Origin: Methylobacterium sp. J-030
Lineage (GTDB): Bacteria; Pseudomonadota; Alphaproteobacteria; Rhizobiales; Beijerinckiaceae
NCBI RefSeq assembly: GCF_022829545.1
Contig: NZ_JAKSYM010000351.1
Span: 62,001 to 126,000 of the forward strand
DNA: 64,000 bases
Direction: 5' to 3'
The notes beneath the pieces are model-generated. The model was not told where the DNA came from, searched no databases, and saw only the letters and a program-made list of their open reading frames with translations. Positions 8,537 through 16,808 of the stretch are shown here, piece after piece. Every line of letters begins with the position of its first letter. Within the stretch, counting starts at the first letter, position 1. The translations under genes were made by a program, and so were the position numbers.

Positions 8537-9495
8537 GATGGCCTGCCCGGCCGCGTGGCCGTGAGGACCACCAGGGCGAGGCGCTCCACCGCGTCGTAGG
8601 CCTCGGTCGCCAGTTCCTCGCCGTATTCGTCCGGATCGACCTCGCGGTAGGTCCAGTCGAGACGCGCGCGAGCGCAGAGGTCGGCGACGGCGTCGCGGAA
8701 CGGATCCTGCCCCTCGACGATGGCCGCGCCGGTAAACAGGACGAGGCTGCCGCCGGGGGCGAGGCGCTCCACCGCCTGCGCGGCCACGGCAAGGGACAGG
8801 CCGGCCCCGAGCGGGCCGCCCCCATGCCGATAGGCCCGCGCGGCGGTATCGATCATGAAGGGCGGGTTCGACACGATGAGGTCGAACAGGCCCTCGACGT
8901 CGCGCAGCAGGTCGCTGCGGAGGACCGCGACCCCGTCGGCCCCGGCGAGCCGGGCGTTGACCCGGGCCGCCCGCATCGCTGCGGGGTTGATGTCGACCAG
9001 CACGACCTCGGCGCCCGGCACGCGCTTGGCGACGCAGATCCCGCCAGCGCCCGAGCCGCAGCCGAGGTCGAGCGCCCGGCGCACCGGCGCGGTCCGACCC
9101 TCCAGATGGGCGATCACCGCACCGGCGAAGCGCACCGTGTCGGGGCCGAAGAACACCGCGTCGGGCGCGCTCGGCGGATAGGCGGAATGGGCGAAGAGCT
9201 CGCCGTCGAGGCTGGAGAACCGGATCGTTGGCCGCAGGAGCGGCCCGTCCTCCGTCGCGGCGCCGGCCGCCCGCATCAGGCGCAGGATCGGCTCGGGCAG
9301 CAGGCCGGCCCGGAACGGCCGGCTCCAGCCGAACACGTCGCGCAGGCTCTTCGCCTCGGCGTTGCGCGACCGCGCATTGACGTGGGCATGCGTGGTGGGG
9401 GTGACGGTGGTGAACGTGTAGCCGGTGTCGCGCAAGGCCCGCGCCAGGGACAGCACGGCCGCCTCGTCCTGAGGAAACGGTTCGGATCGCGTCAT
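8533..9495 (-). CDS. Class I SAM-dependent methyltransferase of the HemK/PrmC type
   Basis: 320 residues. The C-terminal half has the class I fold signals: ALDLGCGSGAGGICVAK (motif I, about residue 140), VVLVDINPAAM, and the catalytic-type NPPF tetrapeptide in LIVSNPPFMID that marks amino- or amide-methylating enzymes of the PrmC/RlmG group. The N-terminal 120 residues form a separate helical domain with FSSLDGELFAHSAYPP. It is the first gene of a two-gene unit with egtD, overlapping it by 4 bases. Whether it takes part in ergothioneine chemistry or modifies RNA/protein is not evident; a transferred role in the ergothioneine unit is only suggested by position. Confidence 0.75.
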   Translation of the reverse strand: MTRSEPFPQDEAAVLSLARALRDTGYTFTTVTPTTHAHVNARSRNAEAKSLRDVFGWSRPFRAGLLPEPILRLMRAAGAATEDGPLLRPTIRFSSLDGELFAHSAYPPSAPDAVFFGPDTVRFAGAVIAHLEGRTAPVRRALDLGCGSGAGGICVAKRVPGAEVVLVDINPAAMRAARVNARLAGADGVAVLRSDLLRDVEGLFDLIVSNPPFMIDTAARAYRHGGGPLGAGLSLAVAAQAVERLAPGGSLVLFTGAAIVEGQDPFRDAVADLCARARLDWTYREVDPDEYGEELATEAYDAVERLALVVLTATRPGRPS

Positions 9496-10005
9496 CGGCC
9501 GGGTCTCAGTCGGTCACCGGGCTCGCCGGACGGGCGCTGTCCGCGAAATCCCCGGCACCCTGAGAAATGAGATCTTGAACGCGTTCGGCAACGGGACAAC
9601 GGTCGCTCATCGGACGTCGCATGGGGATCGGGTCACGCCACCGGTATCCAGCACAGGCACACGGGCCGTGGGCCGATCGGCCGCGGTGCCGTCCGGCATG
9701 GAATGCCCGGGAAACCGTTCGCCTCGGCTGTTGTTCCTTGAGCGAAAGGCTGGATTTAATAATTAATCTATGTTAATACTTGTATGTATCAAATATATCG
9801 GCGGTCGATTGGTCCATTCACGGTCCCGGGCGACACGGGTTCGCGGTCTCGGCGGCCCCATCCGCCAGCCTGGAAGAGCGCGGGTCCCCAGTCCCATGCG
9901 GGCGCGGGAAACGCGCCGCCGGTCCGCGACGTTAACGATCTGATTACCATCAAAACCTAGCTCATCCGGCGGAAACGGCGCCGTCGCGCCGGTCGAGCGC
10001 TGACG
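9496..10005. other. Long intergenic region with an AT-rich patch
   Basis: 510 bases without a convincing gene. The centre (about 9750-9795) is strongly AT-rich in an otherwise GC-rich context and contains AATTAATCTATGTT at 9761-9774, a 14-mer repeated exactly upstream of the MucR gene at 15659-15672. The region lies between divergent genes and must hold the promoters of the methyltransferase-egtD unit and of the YgjV-type gene. Confidence 0.5.
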
Positions 10006-10581
10006 ATGTACGCCGTCGATTTCGTGTCTGCCTGGTACGCCGCGGCCGCGGCCCATCTCGACCTGTTCGGATCCTTGGGCCTGTGCCTGGGTTTCACGGC
10101 GGGCATGATGCCGCGGCGGGATCGGATCCTCCTGGCCTCGGCCGCCTGCGCGGCTGCCTTCGGCGTCCATTACCTGACGCTCGGGGCGCTCACCGGCGCC
10201 GCCATGTGCGCCATCTCGGTGCTGCAGAGCCTCGTGGCGCTGACCTGCCTTGGCCGGCCGGGCCGGAGCGGCTGGGTGCCGCCCCTGTTCGCGGCGAGCA
10301 CGCTCGCGGCGGCCGGCCTGACGGTCGCCACCTGGACCGGCTGGCCCTCGGCCTGCGCGGCCCTCGGCACGTTGCTCGCCACGGGCGCGCGCCTCCGCAC
10401 GGCCCCCCAGCCCATGCGCCTGCTGTTCCTCGGCGCCTCCCTGTGCTGGGCCGGACACAACCTGTTGGTCGGCTCGGTCTTCGGCCTGACCTGCGACCTG
10501 CTGACGATCTCGGGGCTCGGGATCGCGCTGCTGCGTGCCGTCCCGGCCCGTCCGGTCACGCCGGAGGGCCTGCGGGCGTAG
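10006..10581 (+). CDS. YgjV-family inner membrane protein
   Basis: 191 residues with about six hydrophobic helices. The order, with a MMPRRDRILLASAACAAAFGVHYLTLGALTGAAMC stretch (spanning the first helices) and a closing region containing the SLCWAGHNLLVGSVFG segment, matches the bacterial YgjV/Imp-YgjV family. No biochemical role is established for the family. It starts at ATG 10006 after a long upstream region and is followed after about 100 bases by the DUF4336 gene on the same strand. Confidence 0.65.
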   Translation: MYAVDFVSAWYAAAAAHLDLFGSLGLCLGFTAGMMPRRDRILLASAACAAAFGVHYLTLGALTGAAMCAISVLQSLVALTCLGRPGRSGWVPPLFAASTLAAAGLTVATWTGWPSACAALGTLLATGARLRTAPQPMRLLFLGASLCWAGHNLLVGSVFGLTCDLLTISGLGIALLRAVPARPVTPEGLRA

Positions 10582-10685
10582 CGGCCCCCTGCGGCGATCG
10601 ACCCGGGCAACCCCGGGGTTTCCCGACGTTCCCTTACCGCGCACCCTGCCGAGCGAGACCGCCGGCGTCCCGCCGGAGTACCCGT

Positions 10686-11426
10686 TTGTCCGAGGCCACC
10701 TATCCCCCGCTCGACGTGCTCAAGCCGGTGGCCGACGGCGTCTGGATCGTCGATAGCGGCCCCCTGCGCGCCCTCGGCATCCCCCTCCCCGTCCGGATGA
10801 CGGTCATCCGGCTGCGCGATGGCGCGCTCTGGCTGCACTCGCCGACGCGCTACGAACCGCTCCTACACCGGGAGATCGCGGCGCTGGGGCCGATCCGCCA
10901 TCTGGTCGCGCCGAACATCGCCCACTGGACCTACCTGAAGGCGTGGCAGGACCATTGCCCGGGCGCGCTGACCTGGGCGGCCCCGAACCTGCGCCAGCGG
11001 GGGCAGGTCCAGCGCTCCGGCCTGCGGGTCGACCGGGTGCTGGACGACGCGGCGCCTCCCGACTGGAGAGCCGACCTGCGCCAGACCGTCGTCCCGGGGG
11101 GCCTCTCGTTCCGGGAGGTCGCCTTCTTCCACCAGGCGAGCCGGACCCTGATCCTGACCGACCTCGTCCTCAACCTCGAACCGGCGAAGGTGCCCGCTCT
11201 GCTGCGACCGTTCCTGCGGCTGGCCCGCATGACCGCGCCCCACGGGCAGCCGCCACCCTACCTGCGCCTAGTCATCAAGCTGCGGCGGCGGGCGGCGGCG
11301 CGGGCGGCCGCCGAGCTGATCGCCTTGCGGCCGGAACGCGTCATCTTCGCGCATGGGCTGTGGTTCGCGGGGGATGCCGTCGCGCGCCTGCGTCACGCCC
11401 TGCGCTGGCTCGGTCCGTTCGGCTGA
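10686..11426 (+). CDS. DUF4336 domain protein (metallo-beta-lactamase-like fold)
   Basis: 246 residues from TTG 10686. The layout follows DUF4336: YPPLDVLKPVADGVWIVDSGP at the start, MTVIRLRDGALWLHSPT, then LGPIRHLVAPNIAHWTYLKAW (the family's conserved N-x3-H region) and ILTDLVLNLEP with a C-terminal VIFAHG. The domain resembles the metallo-beta-lactamase fold but has a changed metal site, and its reaction is unknown. A strong hairpin about 100 bases downstream separates it from convergent genes. The TTG start was chosen because earlier codons in frame show no homologous pattern. Confidence 0.75.
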   Translation: MSEATYPPLDVLKPVADGVWIVDSGPLRALGIPLPVRMTVIRLRDGALWLHSPTRYEPLLHREIAALGPIRHLVAPNIAHWTYLKAWQDHCPGALTWAAPNLRQRGQVQRSGLRVDRVLDDAAPPDWRADLRQTVVPGGLSFREVAFFHQASRTLILTDLVLNLEPAKVPALLRPFLRLARMTAPHGQPPPYLRLVIKLRRRAAARAAAELIALRPERVIFAHGLWFAGDAVARLRHALRWLGPFG

Positions 11427-11525
11427 GGCCGTGCCGGATCGCGACCGGCTGATACCGAACCTTGATGAGCCTGACTCCATCGCGGTTCGTCCGCGCGAAG
11501 GCGCGAGGGCGGTCGTCCGCAGGGC

Positions 11526-11558
11526 GCGATGATCCCGCCCCTAGGTCGGGATCATCGC
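11526..11558. terminator. Bidirectional hairpin terminator
   Basis: GCGATGATCCCG (11526-11537) and CGGGATCATCGC (11547-11558) pair perfectly over 12 bases around a 9-base loop. It lies between the convergent DUF4336 gene and the small minus-strand gene ending at 11568. No T tract is present on either side. Confidence 0.6.
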
Positions 11559-11567
11559 AGCCGGGTG

Positions 11568-11813
11568 TCAGGTGTCCTTCGCGAGCTGCCGCAGGATCCA
11601 GACGCGCGCGGCCGCGAGATCTGTTAAGACGGGCGGGTAGATCGGATCCACAGGGCCGAATCCCGCCTCCAGGAACCATTTGCCCGCGTCCGCCCCGTGC
11701 TGCTCGGACAGGCGGACCAGCACCGCGACGAGGAAACCGTCCGCGAAGACGAGCTGGCTCTCGGCATCGTCGCTCTTCGTCGCGACCTGCACCGGCTGCA
11801 GGCTCAGGATCAT
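11568..11813 (-). CDS. Small hypothetical protein
   Basis: 81 residues, start ATG at 11813. The sequence is mixed and soluble-looking, without signal peptide (MILSLQPVQVATKSDDAESQ at the start, a WFLEAGFGPVDPIYPPVL stretch near the middle). It ends just downstream of a strong hairpin terminator. I do not recognise the family; codon use fits the genome. It may form a unit with the hypothetical gene 20 bases upstream. Confidence 0.55.
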   Translation of the reverse strand: MILSLQPVQVATKSDDAESQLVFADGFLVAVLVRLSEQHGADAGKWFLEAGFGPVDPIYPPVLTDLAAARVWILRQLAKDT

Positions 11814-11833
11814 AGGCCGTCCACACGGCGCCG

Positions 11834-12100
11834 TCAGGGGCCGGCGCCCTCCTCCGGGGCCGGATCGGCGCCGTCGAGGGACCGGGCGAGCTCGGTCAGC
11901 ACTTCCTCGACCATGGGCGGCCAGGGCGCGTTCTCAGCGTCCATGAGGCGCGCGGCGCTGACCAGGGCGGTGATCTGCGCGTCGTAGATCGGCCGTCCGA
12001 CGAGTTGCGCGTAACGCACCCGGGCGGCGAGCGCCGTCGCCAGACGCTGGACCTCCGCGATCTTCGCCTGCGGCGCGCGGATGCCCTCGCCGTTGTCCAT
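11834..12100 (-). CDS. Small hypothetical helical protein
   Basis: 88 residues, mainly predicted helical (QAKIAEVQRLATALAARVRYAQ and ALVSAARLMDAENAPWPPMV), acidic at the C-terminus. No signal peptide or known motif. It is followed by another small gene in the same direction after 20 bases, so the two probably share a transcript. Function unknown. Confidence 0.5.
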   Translation of the reverse strand: MDNGEGIRAPQAKIAEVQRLATALAARVRYAQLVGRPIYDAQITALVSAARLMDAENAPWPPMVEEVLTELARSLDGADPAPEEGAGP

Positions 12101-12258
12101 GCCAGCGCCCCTTGAATCCCGTCCCGGTTGTCATCGGCCCTGTTGTCATAGGTCATGACCGGCGCGCCGTCAGGGGGCCGCTGGGAAGACCTCGGGAACT
12201 TCCGCAGGCCGGGAGCGTCGTTTCCACACATAGACGCTTGTCGTTCCAGGAGCTTCCC

Positions 12259-12519
12259 ATGCGCGCGCCGATGATCCTCGCGGTGACCGCCTTAATCGCC
12301 TGCGCCGTCCCCGCCTGCGCGGATCCGGTGAGCGAGACCGGCACGGGCGGCGGCCCGGCCTCCGCCGCGAAGGCCCCGCACACCACCGCGACGGGCCAGA
12401 CCGTGCCGAACCCGGGCGCCCTCAACCCGAACGAGACCGGCAGCATCGACCGGCGCAGCACCAACGAAGAGCGCAACGACGCGATCACGCGTGGCATCTG
12501 CATCGGCTGCTCGCGCTAG
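12259..12519 (+). CDS. Small secreted hypothetical protein
   Basis: 86 residues from ATG 12259, chosen because it opens directly with a signal peptide (MRAPMILAVTALIACAVPACADP). The mature part is low-complexity, rich in Gly, Thr, Asn and Pro, and ends in GICIGCSR with two cysteines close together, which suggests a disulfide or an exposed C-terminal hook. Such short exported proteins are frequent in this window. An AGGAGCTTCCC stretch upstream provides a ribosome site. Confidence 0.6.
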   Translation: MRAPMILAVTALIACAVPACADPVSETGTGGGPASAAKAPHTTATGQTVPNPGALNPNETGSIDRRSTNEERNDAITRGICIGCSR

Positions 12520-12837
12520 GGATCGGCCGACCCCGAGCCGGCTCGGGGCGGGTCTTGGCTGCTCTGGCGCAAGGTGTCCCGAACGGCCCACGGCGCCGGC
12601 CCATCAGCCCTCCCGAACCCATCCGGACCTGGCGTCGACGCGCGGCGAACGAGGCTGTCGGTCAGGCGGCGCGCAAGACCAGACTCGGCCTGACCGCGTC
12701 ACGGTATCCGGAGCGGATCGGGGAGCCGGCCACGGAGCGCGGCCTGACCGGCGATGTCTTCGGCCGCGCGTCCGCCAAGGCCGTCGCGAAGAGCCCGACG
12801 CTCCGGCCGAGCGACCACGCACGGTGGCCGGGCCGGC
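12520..12837. other. Intergenic stretch, no gene seen
   Basis: 318 GC-rich bases between a rightward secreted-protein gene and a leftward hypothetical gene. Several overlapping open frames exist but none has a recognisable pattern, so I treat it as non-coding. Confidence 0.4.
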
Positions 12838-13083
12838 TCAGCGCTCGGCCCGCAGGCTCTTGATGATGCGGCCGGCGATCTTGCGCACGGCCGCGTCGTC
12901 CCGCGATTCGCCGTCGCCCGTGTCCCAGAGATGATCCAGGCTGCCGTCGAGTTCGTCCAGAAGCTCCGGATGGCGCTGGGCGAGGAATCGGATCGTCCCG
13001 AACAGCAGGTGTTCGGTCGCCATCTCGCGGCGGCGGGCGTCCACGACGGGGTCGTGGGGCGGCGTGGGGGCAGAGGCTGTCAT
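12838..13083 (-). CDS. Small hypothetical protein, helical
   Basis: 81 residues starting at ATG 13083 (MTASAPTPPHDPVVDARRRE). The rest reads as amphipathic helices, with LLFGTIRFLAQRHPELLDELDGSLDHLW and a basic C-terminal IAGRIIKSLRAER. A longer in-frame start at 13203 adds an arginine-rich stretch that looks like out-of-frame sequence, so it was not used. No family recognised. Confidence 0.5.
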   Translation of the reverse strand: MTASAPTPPHDPVVDARRREMATEHLLFGTIRFLAQRHPELLDELDGSLDHLWDTGDGESRDDAAVRKIAGRIIKSLRAER

Positions 13084-13394
13084 GCCGGCCCAACGGGCAG
13101 CCCGCGTTCCGGTTCGACGCGAGCGGCGCGGTGCGGTGCCGCGGAGGCCGCACCGGAACGGCACCGGGTCGCGTCGGCCGTCGTCCCGGATCAGGGAGGG
13201 CACCGATGGTCGATGGCGCGCCGATCCAGGGGCGTGCCGAAGGCATCGGCCCGGACGGGGCCCATGCCGGCACCGTCGATCATGCCGACAGGGGTGGGAT
13301 CAGGCTGACGACGCGCGACGGCGTGGTCCGGCTCGACCGTCCGGCTGTGGCGGTCAGGCGCGGGTGGCCGACGTCCCGGCGGGACACCCGGCGC

Positions 13395-13739
13395 TCAGCG
13401 CCGCAAGCCCCCGATCCAGGCCGTCAGCGGTTCGACGAAGGCAGCCCGGGTGCGAGCCCAGACCGTCCCGGTCCGTCCGTCCTCGGCGCGGCGGCCCGTC
13501 ATGAGCGCCGCCACCAGCGCGTCCTCCCGGGATTTGCACTCGTCGAGCGCGTTGCGCTCGTCGCCGGCGCGGCTCTGACCCGGGGGCTGATGCGCGGTCG
13601 CCTCGCGCAGGCACCGGTGCCAGGCGAGTTCCAGCGCGCGGGGGTCGGCCGGATCGGCGACCGGGCCGGCGTCCGCCGCGATGGGAGCCAGAACGAGGAT
13701 CGCGCACAGGCCGACGGACGCCCCCGGGCGCGGCGACAC
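13395..13739 (-). CDS. Hypothetical secreted protein
   Basis: 114 residues when begun at GTG 13739, which places a signal peptide (VSPRPGASVGLCAILVLAPIAADA) at the very start. The mature part contains two cysteines (in HRCLREA and DECKSRED) that could form a disulfide, and a C-terminal VEPLTAWIGGLRR. A longer frame to 13907 exists. Function unknown. The 311 bases on its downstream side (13084-13394) show nothing I can name. Confidence 0.4.
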   Translation of the reverse strand: MSPRPGASVGLCAILVLAPIAADAGPVADPADPRALELAWHRCLREATAHQPPGQSRAGDERNALDECKSREDALVAALMTGRRAEDGRTGTVWARTRAAFVEPLTAWIGGLRR

Positions 13740-13903
13740 CCGGCGCCTATCGAGACCTGTCTCGCGATGCGCTTCCCCCCGCCGGATCGATGCCGACGGA
13801 CAGCGCTTGGGCAACGGCGTGCGCATGCCCGTCCTATGCCCCATGGCCGAGCCGATTGGATAGAACGGATCGGCAACAGTGCGGCGCGTTCGGCGCCGCC
13901 GGT

Positions 13904-14662
13904 TCACGTGCCGCGGCCCGGCCGAGCCGCCCGGCAGCTGTGGTCCATGAGTTCCTCGGCGCTCGCCTCCGGCATCCTGTAGGCCAGGAGGATCATGCCC
14001 GCCCCGGGGTCGTCGGGATCGGCCGACACCGCCGCGAAGCTCGCGTCGTGCAGCCTCCCCCGCCAGCCCGGGACGCGGGCGAGCGCCGCGAAGGGATTGA
14101 ACGTCTCCACCGCGTCCGCCGGCACCCGCAGGGCGAGGTACTGCTCCTCTTCCAGCGGCACGGGAAACGGCACCCAGCTCTCGCCGACGGCGTCACCGTG
14201 CGCCTTCAGGGCCGCCGTGACGCTGCGGTGCATGCAGTCGAGATGGATGTGCAGTTGGTCCTGGCTGCGTCCGCCGACGGAGTTCACCTCCAGGCCGACC
14301 GCGGCGACCGGCAGCCGCCCCTGAAGGGCATCCGACACGAAGTGCCGCGCGTCGAGCGCCGCCCGCCAATACGCGGCGCCGCGCGGGCCCTGGAGCACCG
14401 GCGCCTCGATCCCCGACACGTTGTCGGTGGGCATCACGACCGTGTGGGTCGGCTGGCCCGGCGCGCGCAGCACCGCGGTGCCCGGCCGCGTGTCGTCGCC
14501 CAGATCGACCGACAGGCAGGGGAAGCTCCGGCCGGCGGCCTTCTTGGCGAGGACGCAGCCCTGCAGCGCGACCCACAGCACGTCCCGCGCCGGGTTGGCG
14601 GCGTCGGCCCCGGGGATCAGCGTGACGGCGAACAGGCTCGCGACGACCAGCATACGGCGCAT
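13904..14662 (-). CDS. CDP-diacylglycerol pyrophosphatase
   Basis: 252 residues. It starts at ATG 14662 with a signal sequence (MRRMLVVASLFAVTLIPGADA) and contains the family motifs: LWVALQGCVLAK near the N-terminus, FVSDAL, and the histidine motif QDQLHIHLDC. This HIH-type motif belongs to the HIT-like fold, and its His is the expected nucleophile. The enzyme (EC 3.6.1.26) hydrolyses CDP-diacylglycerol to CMP and phosphatidate in the cell envelope. It is divergent from the VanZ gene at 14753. Confidence 0.85.
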   Translation of the reverse strand: MRRMLVVASLFAVTLIPGADAANPARDVLWVALQGCVLAKKAAGRSFPCLSVDLGDDTRPGTAVLRAPGQPTHTVVMPTDNVSGIEAPVLQGPRGAAYWRAALDARHFVSDALQGRLPVAAVGLEVNSVGGRSQDQLHIHLDCMHRSVTAALKAHGDAVGESWVPFPVPLEEEQYLALRVPADAVETFNPFAALARVPGWRGRLHDASFAAVSADPDDPGAGMILLAYRMPEASAEELMDHSCRAARPGRGT

Positions 14663-14752
14663 GGAGAGGCCTTCCGATCCGGGTCGGCCGTTAAGCGGCA
14701 GGCAACGGCCGGCGGACACTGTAGGCTCGAGCCGTCAGCACGAGGTTACGGA

Positions 14753-15136
14753 ATGTCGACGATTCGAACCGACACGCGGTGGCTCGGCCTCGCGCGCCTT
14801 GCGGCCTGGATCCTGGTAGCCTTCATCGTCGCCGTCACCCTCGTGCCCATCGGCCTCCGGCCGGTGGTGACCGCCAATCCGAGCATCGAGCGGATCGCGG
14901 CCTACGCGCTCGCCGGGCTGATGATGATGGTGAGCTATCCACGGCATTGGCGTCAGATCCTGATCGGCAGTGTCCTCCTGGCCGGCGCCCTGGAGGCGGC
15001 GCAGACTCTGACGAGCACGCGCCACGGACGGTTCGAGGACTTCCTGGTCAAGGCCGGCGCCGCGCTGGCCGGCGCGGTGGCGGGCCTCGCGATCGTGGCG
15101 GGCCGGCGGCGTCCGGGGCGCCTCGCGGATCGATAG
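14753..15136 (+). CDS. VanZ-family small membrane protein
   Basis: 127 residues with about four hydrophobic segments: WLGLARLAAWILVAFIVAVTL, IERIAAYALAGLMMMVSYP, ILIGSVLLAGALEAAQTL and AGAALAGAVAGLAIVAG. The LEAAQTLTSTRHGRFEDFLVKAGAALAG region corresponds to the VanZ signature (E-x2-Q ... R-x3-D-x2-N/K). The founding member gives low-level teicoplanin resistance, but most VanZ-like proteins have no known role. Begins at ATG 14753 and has its own promoter region shared with the divergent pyrophosphatase gene. Confidence 0.65.
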   Translation: MSTIRTDTRWLGLARLAAWILVAFIVAVTLVPIGLRPVVTANPSIERIAAYALAGLMMMVSYPRHWRQILIGSVLLAGALEAAQTLTSTRHGRFEDFLVKAGAALAGAVAGLAIVAGRRRPGRLADR

Positions 15137-15279
15137 GCACGCGACCATCGTCGGTCGAACCGGTCGGGCAAAACGACAACTCGCGCGGATCCGGCCCGTT
15201 TGCGGTCCCGTATAGAAACCGCCGCGCTTCCTCCGCATTGTCTCACGGGGCGTGTTGGGGGCATGCACGCGAGGGTCTC

Positions 15280-15582
15280 ATGTTCGGCGCGGCCAAGCTC
15301 ACGGGACGGTTCTGGTTTCGCAAGACGTGGACGGGCAAGCTGGTCCTGGTCGTCGAGGAGGAGAGGCCGCGGTGGCTGAACCGCGGCGGCCCGACCAAGC
15401 TGCGCTGGCGCGATGCGCGCCTGCTCGATCTGGCCGAAGCGCCGCTGCGCGCGCTGATGACCCTCGAACGGACCTATCGGGCCGATTACGGCGCGGGTGC
15501 CGCCCGGGTGCTCCAGGCCGTGGTCCCGTCCGGGACGCGCGGCGTCATCGCCCCGCCCCAGGACCAAGCGGCCAGCACCTGA
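15280..15582 (+). CDS. Small hypothetical protein
   Basis: 100 residues from ATG 15280. It opens with MFGAAKLTGRFWFRKTWTGK followed by LVLVVEEERPRWL and a helix with LRALMTLERTYRADY. Soluble, basic at the N-terminus, no signal peptide. It looks like a genuine, well-formed small protein (good codon use, no low complexity) but I cannot name a family. Confidence 0.5.
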   Translation: MFGAAKLTGRFWFRKTWTGKLVLVVEEERPRWLNRGGPTKLRWRDARLLDLAEAPLRALMTLERTYRADYGAGAARVLQAVVPSGTRGVIAPPQDQAAST

Positions 15583-15658
15583 GGGCGCGGCTGCAGGTCC
15601 CCGCATGGCAGGCGGGCCACCCGGCTTTGTAACCGAGTTTATCCAGCGTCCGCCCGCC

Positions 15659-15672
15659 AATTAATCTATGTT
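15659..15672. promoter_or_regulatory. AT-rich 14-mer shared with the 9.76 kb region
   Basis: AATTAATCTATGTT occurs here, about 120 bases upstream of the MucR-family gene, and again at 9761-9774. Both copies sit in AT-rich islands in a GC-rich genome. MucR/Ros proteins bind AT-rich DNA with TpA steps, so this is a candidate regulatory site (inference). Confidence 0.35.
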
Positions 15673-15790
15673 GCTATTCCATGCCCAGCTGGTAGATAAT
15701 GATCAGGATTAGTTAGATCTGATCAGACAAGCCCTTGACTACCGGCAAGGAACGTCACGTTCATGGCGCACTGCCGTGAGAGAGGCATCG

Positions 15791-16321
15791 ATGGAAGACA
15801 ACACGTCAATCCCAAACCAGGACTCGGTCGATTTCGTCGAGCTGACGGCCGACATCGTCTCGGCTTACGTCGCCAACAACTCCGTTCCGATGCCCGACCT
15901 GCCGTCGCTTCTGTCCGGCGTCCATGCTGCGCTGACGGGGCTGGGCCAGAGTTCGGCACCCGCGGAGCCGGACTTCAAGCGGGCGACGCCCGCGCAGATC
16001 AAGAAGTCGATTACGCCGGACGCGCTGATCAGCTTCATCGACGGCAAACCGTACAAGACGCTCAAGCGTCACCTCAACGGCAACGGCATGTCGATCGAGC
16101 AGTATCGGCAACGCTACGGCCTGCCGCCCGATTATCCGACCACGGCCTCCAGCTACTCGGCGATGCGTGCCGAATTCGCCCGCAACGCCGGCCTCGGCCA
16201 CAAGCGCCGGAGCCCGGCGGCCAAGAACGCCGCCCCGTCGGAGACGGTCGCGGAGGCCCCCGAGCGGGCGGCGGACGCCGCCAAGCCTGCCAGGGGCCGC
16301 AAGAAGAAGGCCGAGGCGTAG
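15791..16321 (+). CDS. MucR/Ros-family regulator lacking the zinc cysteines
   Basis: 176 residues, start ATG 15791. Residues 11-50 are the oligomerisation region (DSVDFVELTADIVSAYVANN, then VPMPDLPSLLSGVHAAL); residues 68-130 are the Ros-type DNA-binding domain with KKSITPDALISFIDG, YKTLKRHL and YGLPPDYP. In zinc-containing family members two Cys precede the SLKRHL helix; here they are Ser81 and Asp84, and the second His is replaced while His94 remains. Zinc-free Ros homologs are known in Mesorhizobium, so the protein may still fold and bind DNA. The C-terminus is Lys/Ala-rich. A second homolog is at 39590. Confidence 0.85.
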   Translation: MEDNTSIPNQDSVDFVELTADIVSAYVANNSVPMPDLPSLLSGVHAALTGLGQSSAPAEPDFKRATPAQIKKSITPDALISFIDGKPYKTLKRHLNGNGMSIEQYRQRYGLPPDYPTTASSYSAMRAEFARNAGLGHKRRSPAAKNAAPSETVAEAPERAADAAKPARGRKKKAEA

Positions 16322-16442
16322 GCTCCGGGCTCTAGGCTCCGAGTCCGCCAGGTCCGGCGATCCCGGGCGGCGCCGCAGCGGCGCCCGGGCCGGAACGACG
16401 CGTGCGGCCGGCCGTTGCTCCCGGAACAGCCCGGAGCCGACC

Positions 16443-16697
16443 TTGAACCGATTGATCCTCGCCCTTCTCGTCGCCGCCGCGACCGTCACCGGCCTCCCGG
16501 CGGCAGCCCGGGCGCAGGACCGGACCGGGGCGGCGCCCAAGGCCGAGACCGCGGGCAAGCCCGAGGCCGACACGAAAGATCCCGGCAAGACGGCCACGGA
16601 GGCCGTGACCAACCCCGCCGCCGTGCCGCCCACCGAAGGCGCCGTCGGCAGCGGCAAGCCGCCGGTTGCCGCTGCGCCCCCCGCCACGGGCCGATAG
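16443..16697 (+). CDS. Small secreted low-complexity protein
   Basis: 84 residues from TTG 16443, which begins directly with a signal peptide (LNRLILALLVAAATVTGLPAAARAQD). The mature part is Ala/Pro/Lys/Thr-rich and disordered, without motifs. It lies between the MucR homolog and the PAP2 gene on the same strand. Probably a periplasmic or surface peptide of unknown role; the call rests mostly on the signal sequence and its clean cleavage site. Confidence 0.45.
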   Translation: MNRLILALLVAAATVTGLPAAARAQDRTGAAPKAETAGKPEADTKDPGKTATEAVTNPAAVPPTEGAVGSGKPPVAAAPPATGR

Positions 16698-16808
16698 GTC
16701 GGCCGGTCCCGTCCAAGGGTCGGCCGCTGCGCCGGCGGGCGAACCATTGCGGCCCTCGCGCGTCTGCCCGGCGCGGCCAAGCATCGACCGCGGGGCGAGC
16801 AGAGCCGG

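Noticed and set aside
9575..9766. Plus-strand frame of 63 codons between the methyltransferase and ygjV-type gene
   Set aside because: No motif, ends in the AT-rich patch, and sits in the expected promoter region.
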